Below, piece after piece: positions 1 to 12,558 of a stretch of DNA of 64,000 bases. The notes below the pieces were generated by a model. It saw only the letters and a program-made list of their open reading frames with translations, did not search any database and had not been told where the DNA came from. This DNA is from Sitta carolinensis (taxonomy: Eukaryota; Chordata; Aves; Passeriformes; Sittidae), in assembly GCA_032173965.1 (NCBI GenBank), contig CM063283.1:85704243-85768242 (forward strand). Direction: 5' to 3'. A program made the position numbers and the translations under genes. Positions within the stretch are counted from its first letter, which is position 1, and the number at the start of each line of letters is the position of its first letter.

Positions 1-3000
1 TGATGAAAGCTCAACTGCAGATATTGAGTTATCCCACCAGTTGCCTAAGCAGAAGAACATACTGCTTCCCTGTCCAGCTGGGACAAACCCAAATAAAATT
101 AAGCCAAGTCAGAGCTCCAGGTTAAAAATATTTTCAAATGTCTCATAAACTAGAAATTACACTGATCCTTTATTCCACTGTAACCAAATTTACAAAAACA
201 TTGCTACTGCACTGTTTCCATACAGCACAACGTAGTAGGTGCATATTGTCCATTTCAGAGGAATTTACACTTCTCTGACTGAATATAGTGGACATAAAAT
301 CACATTTCTCAAAAAATTAGCCAATAAACTATCCAAAAGAATGCAAATGTTCAGATTCTTGGCCTAGTTTCCTAACTTCACCATTAGCATCTGTCCTCCA
401 TTTTGATGTTCTTGGTTAACTCTAATTTTTGAACTCCTGCCCAGTGGGACAGGCCTTTGACTGATCCCCTTGAAATATTTACTTGCTGGCCTACTCAATT
501 TTATGACTGTGGCTTTATAGCTGTAAAGTATAGCAACCCAACCACAAAAAAAAGCACAAGATGGTCTATTCTGTACTTACTTGACATTCTGACAACCAAA
601 TCAGCACCTACAGCAGTTGTCAGTTTTACAAAGGTGTGATATGTGTTGGTAAAGCGAAGTTTGGGCACACAGTTCTGAGTGCTGAGTAGAGCCTTGCCCA
701 TGTAAAAACAAAAATGAGACAAGCTCCTACTGTTTGGACCACTTGTTTGTGCTGGAAAGGTAAACCAATGTTCGCTAAAACCACATGAAACAAAGACTTG
801 TATTCAACATAAGTAGGTACTGTCATATGTAATAGAAGATGAGTAGTGGGAGCTGTCTGCAGGCTCTGTGGTGGGTTTACCTAATAAATACCCTCCATTT
901 TCTGCAGCTTTCCTCATCTTTCCAAACAGGTGGTAGGTGAGGTACTGGAAGCCCTCAGAACAGGATAAGGCTTTGTAAGCAGTACTGCTGAGCTGCAGAG
1001 GGGGAGAGGTATGCAGAGGGAGAGAAGCAGCTTGGATGACCTGGGATGCGTTCAGGAACTGCTCAATGGTGACATTTTGCATTCTGACCTTGCTGTCTGC
1101 AGTAACTACTGACTTCATTGCAGAAATCATTTACAAAAAGGAAACCAGCCCTTCACATTTTTTTGCCCATTGACGCCAAATTTTCTTCTAATTCATTTAT
1201 CAATCACAGCATGTTTTATTCTAAAATTATGGGTGTCATAATATTGCTGTTGCTAAATATATGCCAAGACTCCTTACTCACAATAAAAAAATGCTCTTTT
1301 TTCTCATCGACCCCATGCTAAAGCTTTATTTTTAACTCCCTTGTGAATCACCGAGGGCACTGAAAGTCACCCTATTTTTCTCCCTTCATGTAGAGAGCCC
1401 AGGACCTTAAAACAGTAATTTTATTTATGCAGTAGAAGTAAGGCTCATTAATGTGGCTTGTTGTTGATATATCAGTTGGCTGCACCTTAACTAACACTTT
1501 TGAAATGAAACATCCAGCAGAAGAGAAAGTTCTTATTCAAGGAAGCTGAATGTGTTCACAATATAACACCCTCATGTATTTGAAATTTTAGTTTTCAACA
1601 CTTTCCCCATTTTTCTGTCATACTGCACAGGTGTGATAAAACACTATTTTCAGTTAGGGGTTAAGTTGTGATTTTTTTTAGTGGAGCTTGAATGAGTTAA
1701 TTTCTTCTCATCTTGAAGTATTAAGCCTCACTTAATGCAAATTAATAGCTCCATGGGCTTCACTGTAGGCAAAATTTGCTGAAAGAATGCACAGAGTACA
1801 CTTAGGGTACTCCCTGGTAAAGGGTGAAATAAAGCAGTAGATGGTTTATTGTGCATGACAAGGAGGAAAGAAAGGTTCCAGTAGCATTCAGTATTTTGTG
1901 CAAGGTAGATTTTACCCACCCATCATGATCACATGCTATTACAAAAAAACCCCCCACTCCTAAACTCAAATGTGTTTAAAAAAGTTGAAAAAGGCTATCA
2001 TATAACAGGCAGAAAGCAGAAGATTCTGCTTTTCTCAACAAATAGGGAAAGACAGAGAACCACATCCCATTCCAGTGAACTATCACTAGCAATATGATCA
2101 TAATTTTAAAATATTTTCTTGTAAAAAGATAGCAAATTATTAGGATTTAAAAGGATTTGTATCTCATATGTAAATATTAAAAAAATAATTGCAAATAGTG
2201 AATCTATAACGGCTCTCTGAGATTCCATGTTTCTGCAGCATTGGAGTGATTTGGATGCAAGATCTATGACAAGCAGGGCAAGAGAAACACTGCTGGTGAA
2301 CAATAATTTTCAGTTGGTTAAAGTGTTGAAAGAGAGAAAGAAGATAGTTAATATGAAAATGTGCAGTCTCTCAGAGTGTCTTTACCTTCTCTCATTTTGC
2401 TGTCTACCTTTGATGAGCCCAGCTCACACTTAGTGGGGCTCTGCTTTCACATTTCTGTGACTACATTGGCTTAAATAAATTACACAAAATGCAAACCTGC
2501 TTCTCACTGCCATCAAAAATAAAACACCATCCTCCTTTTATGGGCAAATTTAACAAACACAGACAGCCCTTTTACTCCAGGATTTCATGGGCTTGGGTAG
2601 AAAACAGGACCTCTGCAAAAAGGAGCTATGGGCTTCCTGGAACTCTGCATCTTCTTGATAATGAAAGCCTGGGTGGATTTGCTGTGAGAAACTATCATCA
2701 CAAAACTTGCTGCAATCTGCTTGCTCCCGCAGAGGATGAAAATTATACAGTCAGGGGGATTAATCTCTTTGAATTCTATCCTGTCTTGAAACTCCCATTC
2801 CACTTAAGACAGTGAGAATCTGACTACTGAGTGTCTGCTCTAGCAATGTCTGACCTCTCCTGATAACTCCCCACTCAGACTATTGCCCTCAAAAGGCTGT
2901 GATTAGGCAAAGACAGCCATCTTTCCCAGGAGAAGGAACAAAGGGTGAACTAATGGTGCTGGTGTCACTCGGCTGCTCCAGTGCCTCTTTACGTGTTCAG

Positions 3001-3740
3001 GACACACAGCTGTGTAGCTGACAAAGTTGATGAAGTCTGGCTCTCCTTTCCTTTCTAAGAAAGCAGTGTGTCTCCTCCCTGACTGTTCTGAGATGCTCCT
3101 ACCAGGACAGTCCTGCCATCATCCTTTTAGTGTGCAGCACAGCCATTGAGGGACATTATGATATGAGGTGGGATGCTGTGACAGTAATACCTTCTGCAGC
3201 TTTCTATGTCTCATATCCCACACTGGAGCCATTGCCTCCCAAGCACATCTAATACATAGAATTGTAGAATAGTTAGGGTTGGAAAGGCTCATGTAGTTCC
3301 AACCCTGCTGTGTTAGAAGTTGGACAACTGAATATATATTTGCTTCAGCAGGCCCAAAGTCTATTAAATAAAAGAGTTTGTGAGGACTCTGCCTTTCTAA
3401 GTCTCTGATCTGATTAGAAAGCACTGCTCTTAGAACTTGCACAGAGAAAACCAGAAAGAGTTTTCCATAGTCAAACCCAATGATTAAATCAGGAAGAAAG
3501 GCGAATCACTTTCTGTTGAGAGCAGATCTGTCTTTTCTACAGTCATACCCACTATGAAATGAATTAAGAGGTGGATGGGTTTCTTTACTTCCTGTGAAGG
3601 TAAATGTAGTAAAATGGGACTTGTTCAATAGGAAAGTTCATAACCCTTCTAATTAGAAGGCAAGCTTTGAAATAAAGCTGCCATGAGGAGAAGTAATTTC
3701 CAAACACACAGCAAGCCCTACCACAAAACTGAAATTTCTG
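1..3740. other. Intergenic, no gene seen
   Basis: AT-rich, unremarkable avian intergenic DNA upstream of NMS. The open frames are short, unrelated to any family I know, and lack paired splice signals. The longest is a 108-codon minus-strand frame at 804-1130. The only recognisable element is the CR1 end near 3.25 kb. In mammals CHST10 lies on this side of NMS, but I see neither a CpG island nor a sulfotransferase motif for it here. Confidence 0.6.
3253..3312 (-). repeat. CR1 LINE 3' end fragment
   Basis: The stretch reads as the reverse complement of the conserved CR1 tail: repeated 'agaat' units, then 'agggttggaaaggctc', then 'gtagttccaaccc'. This is a short 5'-truncated copy with substitutions, so it is old. 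Confidence 0.75.
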
Positions 3741-3819
3741 TTGCTCTGTCACTTGACCAGGCACAGCATCTTCTTTGCATCTCTTACTCTTTCGGTCACC
3801 TCTTCTAGAGAAGCAGCTT

Positions 3820-4240
3820 TGACGGAGGATTCTGGGGGGTGGAAAACGGGGTCCCTAATGCTGGGGTGGGGGTTTCTAGTCACGGCGGGCCGAGCCGGGG
3901 GGCGGCAGGGGCGGCAGTGCTTGTCCGGCAGCGGGAGCGATTCTGAGAGCGACAGCGGGAGCGGTGCTTGGGACCGCCCCGGCGCCCATTGGCTCGGGGG
4001 CTCCATATGGCGCTCGGCGGAGCCCCATAAAGGCTCCCGTCCGCTCGCCCAGCTCAGCCCTTCCCTTCCCCACCATGCCCTCGCCGCCGCCCGCCCTGCC
4101 CTGGCTCCTGGCCGCCTGCTGCCTCTGCGCCCTGCCGCGGGGCTCAGGTACGTCCCGGCCCCGGGGGGCGGGGGGAACCCGTGGAAAGGGTCGGCTCCTC
4201 TAGAGGAGCCCCGTCCTGGCTGGGCTCCGCGGCATCCCAA
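3820..4240 (+). promoter_or_regulatory. CpG-island promoter of NMS
   Basis: An abrupt GC- and CpG-rich block sits in AT-rich DNA and covers exon 1 of NMS. It contains an inverted CCAAT box (ATTGG, 3988-3992), a CATATG E-box-type hexamer (4013-4018) and a TATA-like CATAAAGG (4026-4033). The last is about 45 bases before the ATG, so if it is a TATA box the 5'UTR is very short. E-boxes matter because mammalian NMS is expressed in the circadian clock nucleus, but one non-canonical hexamer is weak evidence. Confidence 0.6.
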
Positions 4241-7200
4241 CACGCCGTGTCCCGTCCCGCAGGGTTTCCGCAGCCTTTCTCGCGCTACCGGGACGGCGTG
4301 GAGCTGCCCCCAAAGCAGGTACAGTCCGTCACTGTCGTCTGACAGCGCTGCGAGGTGGAGAGGTAGGACAGAGACGGGGAAGGTGGCTCGTCTATGGCAG
4401 GGAAATGAGGTAGGAAATCGGCAACGGGCTGGCAGTACCTTATTAAATACCCTGGGGGGCTGTAAAGAGGGGAGGGAGGCTGGCGCCCTTAGCCGCCCGC
4501 AGCGGCAGGTGGGACAGGTAAGGGCAGGGGTGTGGAGTGCAGCAGGGTGCAGAATGGGACATCTGGGTCAGCAGAAGACAGACAGGCTAATGACAAGCCA
4601 GTCCAGACTTCCCGAGCAAAAGCAGTGGTCCAAAGGTATGATAGACACACTGTTAATGTCTATTCTTTACTTTTTTAAAGCAACTGGCACTGTGTTTCAG
4701 TCAGTGGATGGAAATGTCCGATCAACCCCAGGTAACTTGACTCCTGTAATGTGTTTGGTCTGCTGAGACTCTCTCTTCCAGACATTGTACTGTACTGTAT
4801 ATAATTGTACTGTATAACCCGGAGCATCGATGTCTGCAGGTGGCGGAGCCTCCACCAGCGAGCCAGCAGCTCTGGAGAGCAAAGCAAGTTGGTGTATGTG
4901 CTCTCCTCCTTGTGAAGCTAATGCAGACCTAAAGAAAAGCACTTTTTTTTCTCTTTCTTGCCATGCCAGTGACAGCTAACACTGAAGCAAGAAGTGCTGG
5001 ACAGTTCTGCAGGACTTAAAGGTTCTGTTTGGTTCTGGCTCGGTGCTTGGTGGGTGGATGGGTTTTTTCCTGGGTGCTCAGAGGAGAGAGGAGCAAGGGG
5101 AAGTTTTCATGGATCATTTCTGCTGGTCCAAGGCTTACAAACACTTTAAAAGAAAAAATCAGTACATGAAAGATCAGCGGCACTGCATTTAATATCAAGC
5201 CCAAGGGTCATTTTCAAAGCAAGGAGAAAAATATTTGCAGGAACAGGAAATATTTGGAAATTTTGAACATTTTGTGCTGATATTTTCTCTCTGAAATGTT
5301 ATGGTTTTGTGAACCAAAACTTGTAGAAAACAGTTCCTGGAGCATGTTTATCTGGTGTCTTACAACTCTTTTCCTTTGAAGCTGTTCTCATCTAATGTGA
5401 TTGAATGCATGAGCAATTCCCTGTCCTGTGGCAATGAGCATGGGAGAGTGTATTTCAGTATATGATTAAAGATTGTAGTATTGATTGACTGAAAGGCTTG
5501 TAGATGAAAATGAGCATAGATTAAACGTGCTACAAACCAAAGCTATCCCTAGAACATTTAGCATAGAAAAATGTATTTTAAATATAGGAGGTTGATTTTG
5601 ATCTCTTTATAGCACCAGACTGTGTTGACAACAGTTGTATTCTGTATATTCTCCTCAAATAAAAGAGTAATTTTTCAGCTCATAATAGCATCAGTAAGTT
5701 TTTTCCCTGCTCTGAGTATTTGTAGTGAACTGTGCTCAATCCTAATTGATCTGGGATCAGAATCAAGCCTGATTTCTAGCAAACCATGTACACCATGTTC
5801 TCCCAGTAAATTTATCAAAGTATTTTTTGTTTGGTTGTTTTTTTTTCAGATCTCCAGCACTGTTTTGGATCTCTGTTATTCCATATTCAACAGCATGCAT
5901 AAAAATGAGGTGAGGTGTAATTACTTTTGTTTCAAAGCACCCCCTTCTTAAACTTAGAAAGCAACTACTCCACGACCAGCTTTTTGACATTTCTGTCTAA
6001 ACAATAATATATAATTTAATACTGTAATGGTTTAAGAGATGTAGGAGGGTATATAAAAGATTTTTTTCTTGTTAGTATTTTGCATGTAATTCTTAGTTAC
6101 TTTAAATTATTCATATGAAATTGCTGTTTTTCACCAATTCGGAGCTCAAGGACCAAAACATTCATCTACAATCAGAGTTAGTATTTTAACCTGACCCTCA
6201 GGTTTGAATAACACAGGGTTAAATACACTAAAAATATACATAACATTGGATCAATAGCATACCTTAGATTATGCTGAACACTGAGGTGTCTGAGTTGCTT
6301 TATTGATTTTAATACTCTTTTTGCGTTTGGGTTTTTTTGTATTTCTGACTCAGAGTAAAGAAATTAATTGGAGAAGCTATTGCATATAGCTCTTTTTTGT
6401 TGGTCCAGTCATATAAGGAACCACGTCAATGTCGTTCTGCTTTATATCAATTTTTTATTATCATCATTTCATTAAGAACCTTTTCCATAAAATTCACTCA
6501 GCCCCTAGGTATATGCTAAAAAGGCCAATTTACCTGTGGAGGCTGAGTCCTCTGTTGTTTCAAAAAAGGAGTAGATCCTTCAAGACAAGATAGAAAGTAT
6601 TTTGAAATGCATTTCAATATATCTTCTTGCCAGTGTCTTTAGCTTATTATAATTCCAAGCATGCTTTCCTGAAGCAGTTGCAAAACTCTACAATACTGAA
6701 GCTGATTGTATAAAAATTTCTAGCATTTCAGTCGTAAATGTCTAATAATTATTTTTGAGTTCACTATTGACTCTTGTGCTTCCACAGCTTAGCCAATGAG
6801 GGAACATCCAGAATCATCTGGTAACTTTGAACAGAGTCCTATGTCTGGTTACTATTTTAGTTACTAACTTTGCAAAAAATTATGTGTCCTCAAGACTGGA
6901 AGCTGCATCTCATATAATATCCTTTCAAAAATATGAACTACACATCTGCAATATGGTTTCTAGGTGTGGTCTGAGTAAAGCAGCAGATAAAATAAATATG
7001 TGAAATATGAAAAAGAACTATGTGAAGTTGTACCCAGCTGATCAAAACTCATATTACAAGAAGTCCTACTTTCTTAGCCCATGAGGAATCTTGAGAAGAC
7101 ACTACAAACCTGAGTCTGTGTGTAGTGAACCAAATGAAATATTTATAAAATCCTACTAATGTCAGCTGAATTTAACTTTCTACATTATCCTATATTTCTG

Positions 7201-10200
7201 TGAAAAAAAAATCAGTCAGAATTACAGATCCAATGGAGAAGATAGATGGTGTTTTGAGAGAAGGAAGAAGGCCTCAGCACTGTGAAATGCAAAGTCAATG
7301 GCAATTTTGGATGAATGTGACTTGAACCCCACCTGGGGTTTTAAAATATTTTGTGAGAGCTAAGAAAATTTAATATCAATGTCCAATCACTTCACTGTGT
7401 GTATGAAATTTCCACCCCAAAGAGATTTAGAAGCTCAGTTTTTACCATATTTCTTCCACCTAATAATCTCTCACCTGTTATAAATTAGTTAGGGTAGTCG
7501 AAACTGCAGGCTGAGTCATAAGCCAATCTCTATTTTGCTTGGTGTGTAATAATCATATCAGTACAAAGGTAGCATTCATATTGTCACCTTTGCATCCTTT
7601 AAAGCACCTTGACTGAGAAGGCATGTTTTTCTTCCCTATTTTCATATCATACATATTTCATTGTATTTCATAGCCCTGTAAATTAATGTCAGTTGCTCTA
7701 TAAATTGTTGCCTTGCAGCTTGAGCCAACAAATGTCCCTTGTCATACCCTGAACCATGATTCCCTCTTCCTTGCTTGTGTGTTTTGTCTTTTGAAATTCC
7801 TTCTCTGCAGTTTCCCATCCACATGCTTTCCTGTGTTTTCACCACATCTTCACATCCTTGCCCATTACATGTGTTTTTTTTCAGGCCCACTCTGGTTAAC
7901 TAAACCCACTCACTGATACGACTGTGGCTGTGGCACACAGCCTTCCCTTTCCTGGCTGGCTGGGAGCAAACAGCCTGGCAGCTGTATCATGGGCAGGCGG
8001 GCTCCCAAACCAGGCTGCAGGTTCAGGGCAACATCTCATGCTGAACTTAGTCTGCTCACATAAAGCCATGGGGAAAATGTCTATTCCTTGAAGTAAGACT
8101 GAGTAGAAAAGTGAGCAATTTTCTGAAGAATAAAGATTGCAGGGGAAGGCTTAAACCCAGCAATCTTTCCTGGGTTAAAACCAAGGGCAGCCTGAAAGGT
8201 GAAGAGCAGCTCCATTTTAACAAGGTAAGAGCTATCAGTACAACTCAAGCCCGAGGATGAAGTTCCAGGCTGAGCTCTGCTTCACCCCTCAGAGCACGGC
8301 TGCACTTTGCTGTACAGCGGGGGAGCCTGTTGAATGATGGTAATGAACGGAGTAACTTCCAGGCAAGGCTTCCATAAATCTTTAAAAAATCAGTTTGCTG
8401 CTGTTCTTAACATCTGTCTGTGGTAAGTGTAAGGTTATCTCTCTTCTCACATGGAGTGTACCAACCTCGTCAGTAATAGAGGGTCACTGTAACAAACCAA
8501 AACATGCCAGCATCTTGATTAACGTACAGTGTCCACTTGCAGGAATCACAGATTGCTTCTGCAAAGTTTACAAAGAAGGTATGTAAATGTGAAGACAAAC
8601 AGTGGCAGTAGCAGTGGATAGGGAAGTATGTGTCTTCCCTTGTTTCTTTTAAAGTCAACTTGGGTTTTTTCAGTGGTTGGGAAGTGATCTGTGCTGACGT
8701 GCTTATACCCTAGGTGTAAAGCTTTCTTTTATATAACTCCTAAACCCTGTGAATCTTTAATTATGGTAATCTAGTTTATTTACAGTAGACACAATGTCCT
8801 TCAGGCATTATTTTTTAATCAGCATTCCAGATGAATGGGCATTGGGGACTATCAACGTCTTGTTTGCATGCTGCTTGAAAAGGCCCCAGATTACTGATAT
8901 TCTGATAGAACAGTGAAATTTGGCAACAGATCTATGGAACTGAGTCTAAGGTACTTTGTTATTGTTGTGTTTGATTTTATAGGACAGTCATGGAACTCTG
9001 GGGCGACCTTTCTTCCTTTTCAGGGTAACTGAATCTCTTAATTTTAAAGATTCTGAATCTCAGACATTGTTATATGTTCACAGACAAGATGTTTTACAAA
9101 TTCTTCTGTATTGTTTTGAATAGAAGCCAAATAACCCTTGCTTGAAAGCTTAGGGAGCCATTTGCTCAAAAAGCTCTGGTTTGACTAAAAGATAACAAGA
9201 TAATGATATCTGGGGTACTGGTGGATTTAACACTTCATTTTGTTTGAAGATATGCCTCTGCAAATACTTTATCTTGAGCCAAATCATCCATGTGGCTTGT
9301 ATCTCTGAGACTGTCAGGGTGCACTGATGCTAAATAAATTAGATCAAACATGTGCCTGAGCTGTGTGTCCACCTGGTCTGAAAGGTCTGCCCAGGAAGCA
9401 AAGTCATGCTGCATAATGGTGAAAAGCAAAATTGTCATAATTTCTCTCACATTTTTCACCCATTGGCTTGCTGAGCTATAACATGGTCTAATGCCCAGTG
9501 TGCTGGTTTAGACACACTCTGATTAACACCAAACTAATTTTTAGGAATGTCTTCACACTTTTAAAAAAATTAAAAATACTGTAAAGTTGGTCATGTCAGG
9601 TGACCAGAGTACCAATTCAGCTGTCATTTATGCTTAATTCAAGTTATTTGTTATTTCAAGTGTGACCAGCTAGGTTCTTTTAGTGCTGGTATTCACATGC
9701 TCTTTCTTAGACATGTGCCCATACTACGACTATGAATTTAGACCCAAATCCTGAATGAGAATAATTAAAGCCAGAATGTTTAGCTTTTTGTGCAGAGGAT
9801 GAAAGAAAATATCTCATACTCAACAGCATAACCCACCCTGCATGGATCCCCCTGGTATTTGATATGTTGCTTGAAAGAAAATCTCACTGCAGTTTTATAC
9901 AGTACCCTGTCCACATGATGGGGATGTATTTGGTGTGCTTGTAAGTCTGTAATCCATTTCGTCTTTACAATCATCTAATTATGTTTTTCAGCCTCGAAAC
10001 GGAAGAACTATTGAAGGCAGTGGTAAGTAACCAATCAAAAGAGTCAAGAATGTCTTCTGCCTTTTCACTAATGATGAACCTCATGACAAAAGAAGGTACT
10101 GAGAAGCATTACAAACCTAGTACAATCCTAGATACGCACATTTCACATGGCCACTAAGAGTTGTCTTGACAGAAATGTAGGATTTTTTCATGCTCGGGGA

Positions 10201-10522
10201 CTTAGACTGCACACCTTGACAGAGGGATGGTTTTCTTTGTCATGCTTCTGTACTATAAAATAAGGTCAGCAGGGTTACAACATGGTAGAAAGAGAACTTT
10301 GTGAGAAGAAAGGATTAATGTTAGAGTACAAATAACATATTTGGGTGCTTTTCTAAACTTTAAATTATCTAAATTTTCTGGTTTTAGAATCTGAAGCTAT
10401 TTAATTTCTAACTTTGAAAAGAACCAGATGTACAGAACTGAGTACTAAGTCATATTCAGATCAGCATCTCAACATAAAATATGATACTGTGTTAATTTGT
10501 TTCAGAATACCATGGAATGTGA
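4075..10522 (+). CDS. NMS: Neuromedin S precursor (multi-exon, middle exons not found)
   Basis: Secreted neuropeptide precursor. In mammals neuromedin S activates the NMU receptors and acts on circadian rhythm, feeding and fluid balance. Coding exons I can place, all with AG/GT borders and compatible phases: 4075-4147 (signal peptide, core LLAACCLCALPRGS), 4263-4318 (GFPQPFSRYRDG; the mammalian protein has GFPQP at the same point), 4681-4731 (QLALCFSQWMEMSDQPQ; compare LAYCLSQW in human), 5850-5909 (LDLCYSIFNSMHKNE), 8543-8578 (ESQIASAKFTKK), 8983-9024 (DSHGTLGRPFFLFR), 9992-10022 (PRNGRTIEGS). A last exon from 10506 with stop at 10520-10522 is tentative. GRPFFLFRPRNGR is the family hallmark; the Gly before Arg is the amide donor. 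Exons for the related peptide (FLFHYS-like) and for the segment ending in the basic cleavage site should lie between 5910 and 8542, but I could not find them. They may be diverged or absent. Identity is firm; the full structure is not. Confidence 0.9.
4732..5849. other. NMS intron 3
   Basis: Intron between the placed exons ending at 4731 and starting at 5850. A long pyrimidine tract lies just before the second exon. No repeat or nested gene seen. Confidence 0.7.
5910..8542. other. NMS intronic span, possible missing exons
   Basis: AT-rich, free of recognisable repeats. By comparison with mammalian NMS it should contain at least one exon for the precursor-related peptide and one ending in a basic processing site. 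I searched both donor-rich points (8224 and 8421) and found open segments without KR or FLFH motifs, so none is called. Confidence 0.6.
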
Positions 10523-10660
10523 AGTTCATGAATTCACTTACCAGCTTGGTTATTTGGTTTACACAAAGGAAAGAGACTTCCCATTGCACTGGTTGTCTAT
10601 TATGTGACTCAGTTGTCTGGAATTTGCTGTTCCATTTAATAAATTTGCAATCAGTCATTC
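10506..10660 (+). other. Tentative last exon and 3'UTR of NMS
   Basis: A good pyrimidine-rich acceptor (AG 10504-10505) joins in phase with the PRNGR exon, adds about five codons and meets TGA at 10520-10522. AATAAA follows at 10638-10643. A rival acceptor at 10873-10874 would give a stop after one codon. The human precursor also ends a few residues after PRNGR. Confidence 0.45.
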
Positions 10661-12054
10661 TTTTTGTTGTCCTTTTTTTTATTGAAGCCCATGCTAGGCT
10701 TCCTTGGGCTATACTGTAGCATCACCTGGTGCCAGCTGTAATCAAAGGAAATCAATCATCTCAATATCAACAATTTTCAAATGCAACAGTGAATTTTATA
10801 ACATCTTCCTTAATAGGGTCATAAATGTTAAGCTTGTCCTTTTGACTAGATAATATATTTCCCCATTATTTCAGAATAGGCATCCTGAACAACACTATGC
10901 TAAAATCATCATGGACATTTTAATGATTTATTTTGAGTAATTAAGTGATTGAGTGTGATAATTGATGAATCTGAAGCACTTTGAAAGAAGAGGCACAAGT
11001 ACTGCTGCTACATACAGATATTATTTGATCAGATGATGTATTTTTTCAGCCTTGTCTTACTGGTTATCCTAAAGCACAAATGAGGCATTTTTGAGAAATA
11101 TTCTGAACATCTGTCCTTTTTTTCTGAAATCATGCATTTGAAATTGTAATGCAGCTGATGGTGCTTGCACTGTATGCAGTGTTTTGCTATGTGGAGACAT
11201 TTATGGGAACAAAACTTTAAGTATTAAGCAGTTACTTCCTTAGGAAGAAAAAGCATAGTAAAATTGAGCGTCTGGGGATACAAATGAGGCTGCAATTCCT
11301 GAACATAGCATTGATTGCCTCAAGCCCTTTGTTATTCCTCCTCCTCTTTGGCTATAGTACTGTTCTAGTTACACAGCTGCACGTGAACCAGATTTGGAAG
11401 CACCTTTGTCTTTATAAACAAACCCTGAGATACTTGTGTTTTGTGGGATTTTTTGATGGGTTTTTATCTGGATAAGTTCCCAGTTTGGCCTGTGTTAACA
11501 GAAGTTTGGCTGGCAGTTAGAGGGAAGGGATGAGTTGTTTGGCAATTGTTGCTTGCATCTAAGGCATAGTATTCAATTTGGAGCTTCAGAACACAGGAAG
11601 GTCATGGAAAAAGTGGAGAGATGGCCTTCAAGGTGGTGATCATCTGCTCCTGAAGAGATTTAAGGGCAACTGGGCTGGTTCAGACTGGAGCAGTGATGCC
11701 TTCAGGCGAATACAATAGACTGTGCAATAGACTGTGCAATAGACAGTGCATATGAGGGTTGTCGAGGAGAAGTGGTTGTTCAGGGTGCTGTCAAATTCTG
11801 TAGGAAATTATTAGCCCTTGAAAGGTCCATCAAAGGGACGCTGGCTCCTCTGTATCCCAGGTATCTGGAACAAGTTAGGATGTCCCTCTGGAAGGAACAA
11901 CTAAGCCAAATACAAGTGGTGGGGATGCACTCCGGCAATGCAAATAAATAACAGATAATTATTTCAAAAGCACTGCAATGGCTCTTCTGGCTTGTTTGAT
12001 CTCAGAGGCCAAAGCTAAAAAGTATCAAATTTTGCTCAGTTCTACGTAAGTATT
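10661..12054. other. Intergenic, minor repeats
   Basis: No gene. 11713-11748 holds three tandem 12-base units (caatagactgtg). About 11560-11710 vaguely resembles the middle of a CR1 element on the + strand (ending in a 'gggctggttcagactggag' motif), but is too diverged to be sure. Confidence 0.45.
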
Positions 12055-12558
12055 TGTATTGGTATTGGCTGGGATGGAGTTAATTGTCTGCATAGCAGCT
12101 TTTATGGTGCTGTGTTTTAGATTTGTGACCAAAACAGTTTTGATAACACAGGGATATTTTGGCGATTGCTGGGCAGGGCTTGCACAATCTCAAGACCTTT
12201 TTCCCACCCCACCAGTGAGGCAGCTGGGAGTGCACAAGGAGTTGGGAGGTAACACAGCTGGGACAGCTGACATGGTTATCCCACACTATAGCTATCCTGC
12301 TCTGCAATAAAAGCTGGGGAGGAGAAAGGGACAGATACACGCACACCCATCCCTTTGGACCAACGCTGTTTATCTTCTCCAGTCACAGTTAGGTGTGATG
12401 GAGCCCGGCTTTCCTGGAAATGGCTGAACACTTGTCTGATGATGTAAAGCAGTGATTGAGTACCTAGTTCTGCTTTGCTTTACCTATTAAACTGTCTTTA
12501 TCTCAGCCCACAGCTTTGCTCACTTTTACCCTTTCAATTCTCTCCCCATCCTGCTGAG
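12055..12558 (+). mobile_element. Solo LTR, avian ERVL-type endogenous retrovirus
   Basis: About 500 bases that match from memory a common bird ERV LTR. It opens with 'ggctgggatggagttaatt', has 'tgttttagatttgtgacc' and 'gataacacagggatatttt' in U3, AATAAA with 'aaagctgggg' near 12306, and 'ttaaactgtctttatctca' near the 3' end. No internal retroviral genes adjoin it, so it is a solo LTR left by recombination. It carries many substitutions and a reduced pre-TATA segment. Confidence 0.8.

Noticed and set aside
3741..4766. 341-codon frame across the NMS promoter and first exons
   Set aside because: It reads through introns in the wrong frame; the true NMS exons use other frames with splice borders.
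8190..8223. Open segment GSLKGEEQLHFNK before a gtaaga donor, as a missing NMS exon
   Set aside because: No FLFHYS core or basic site, and the similarity to the related peptide is too weak.
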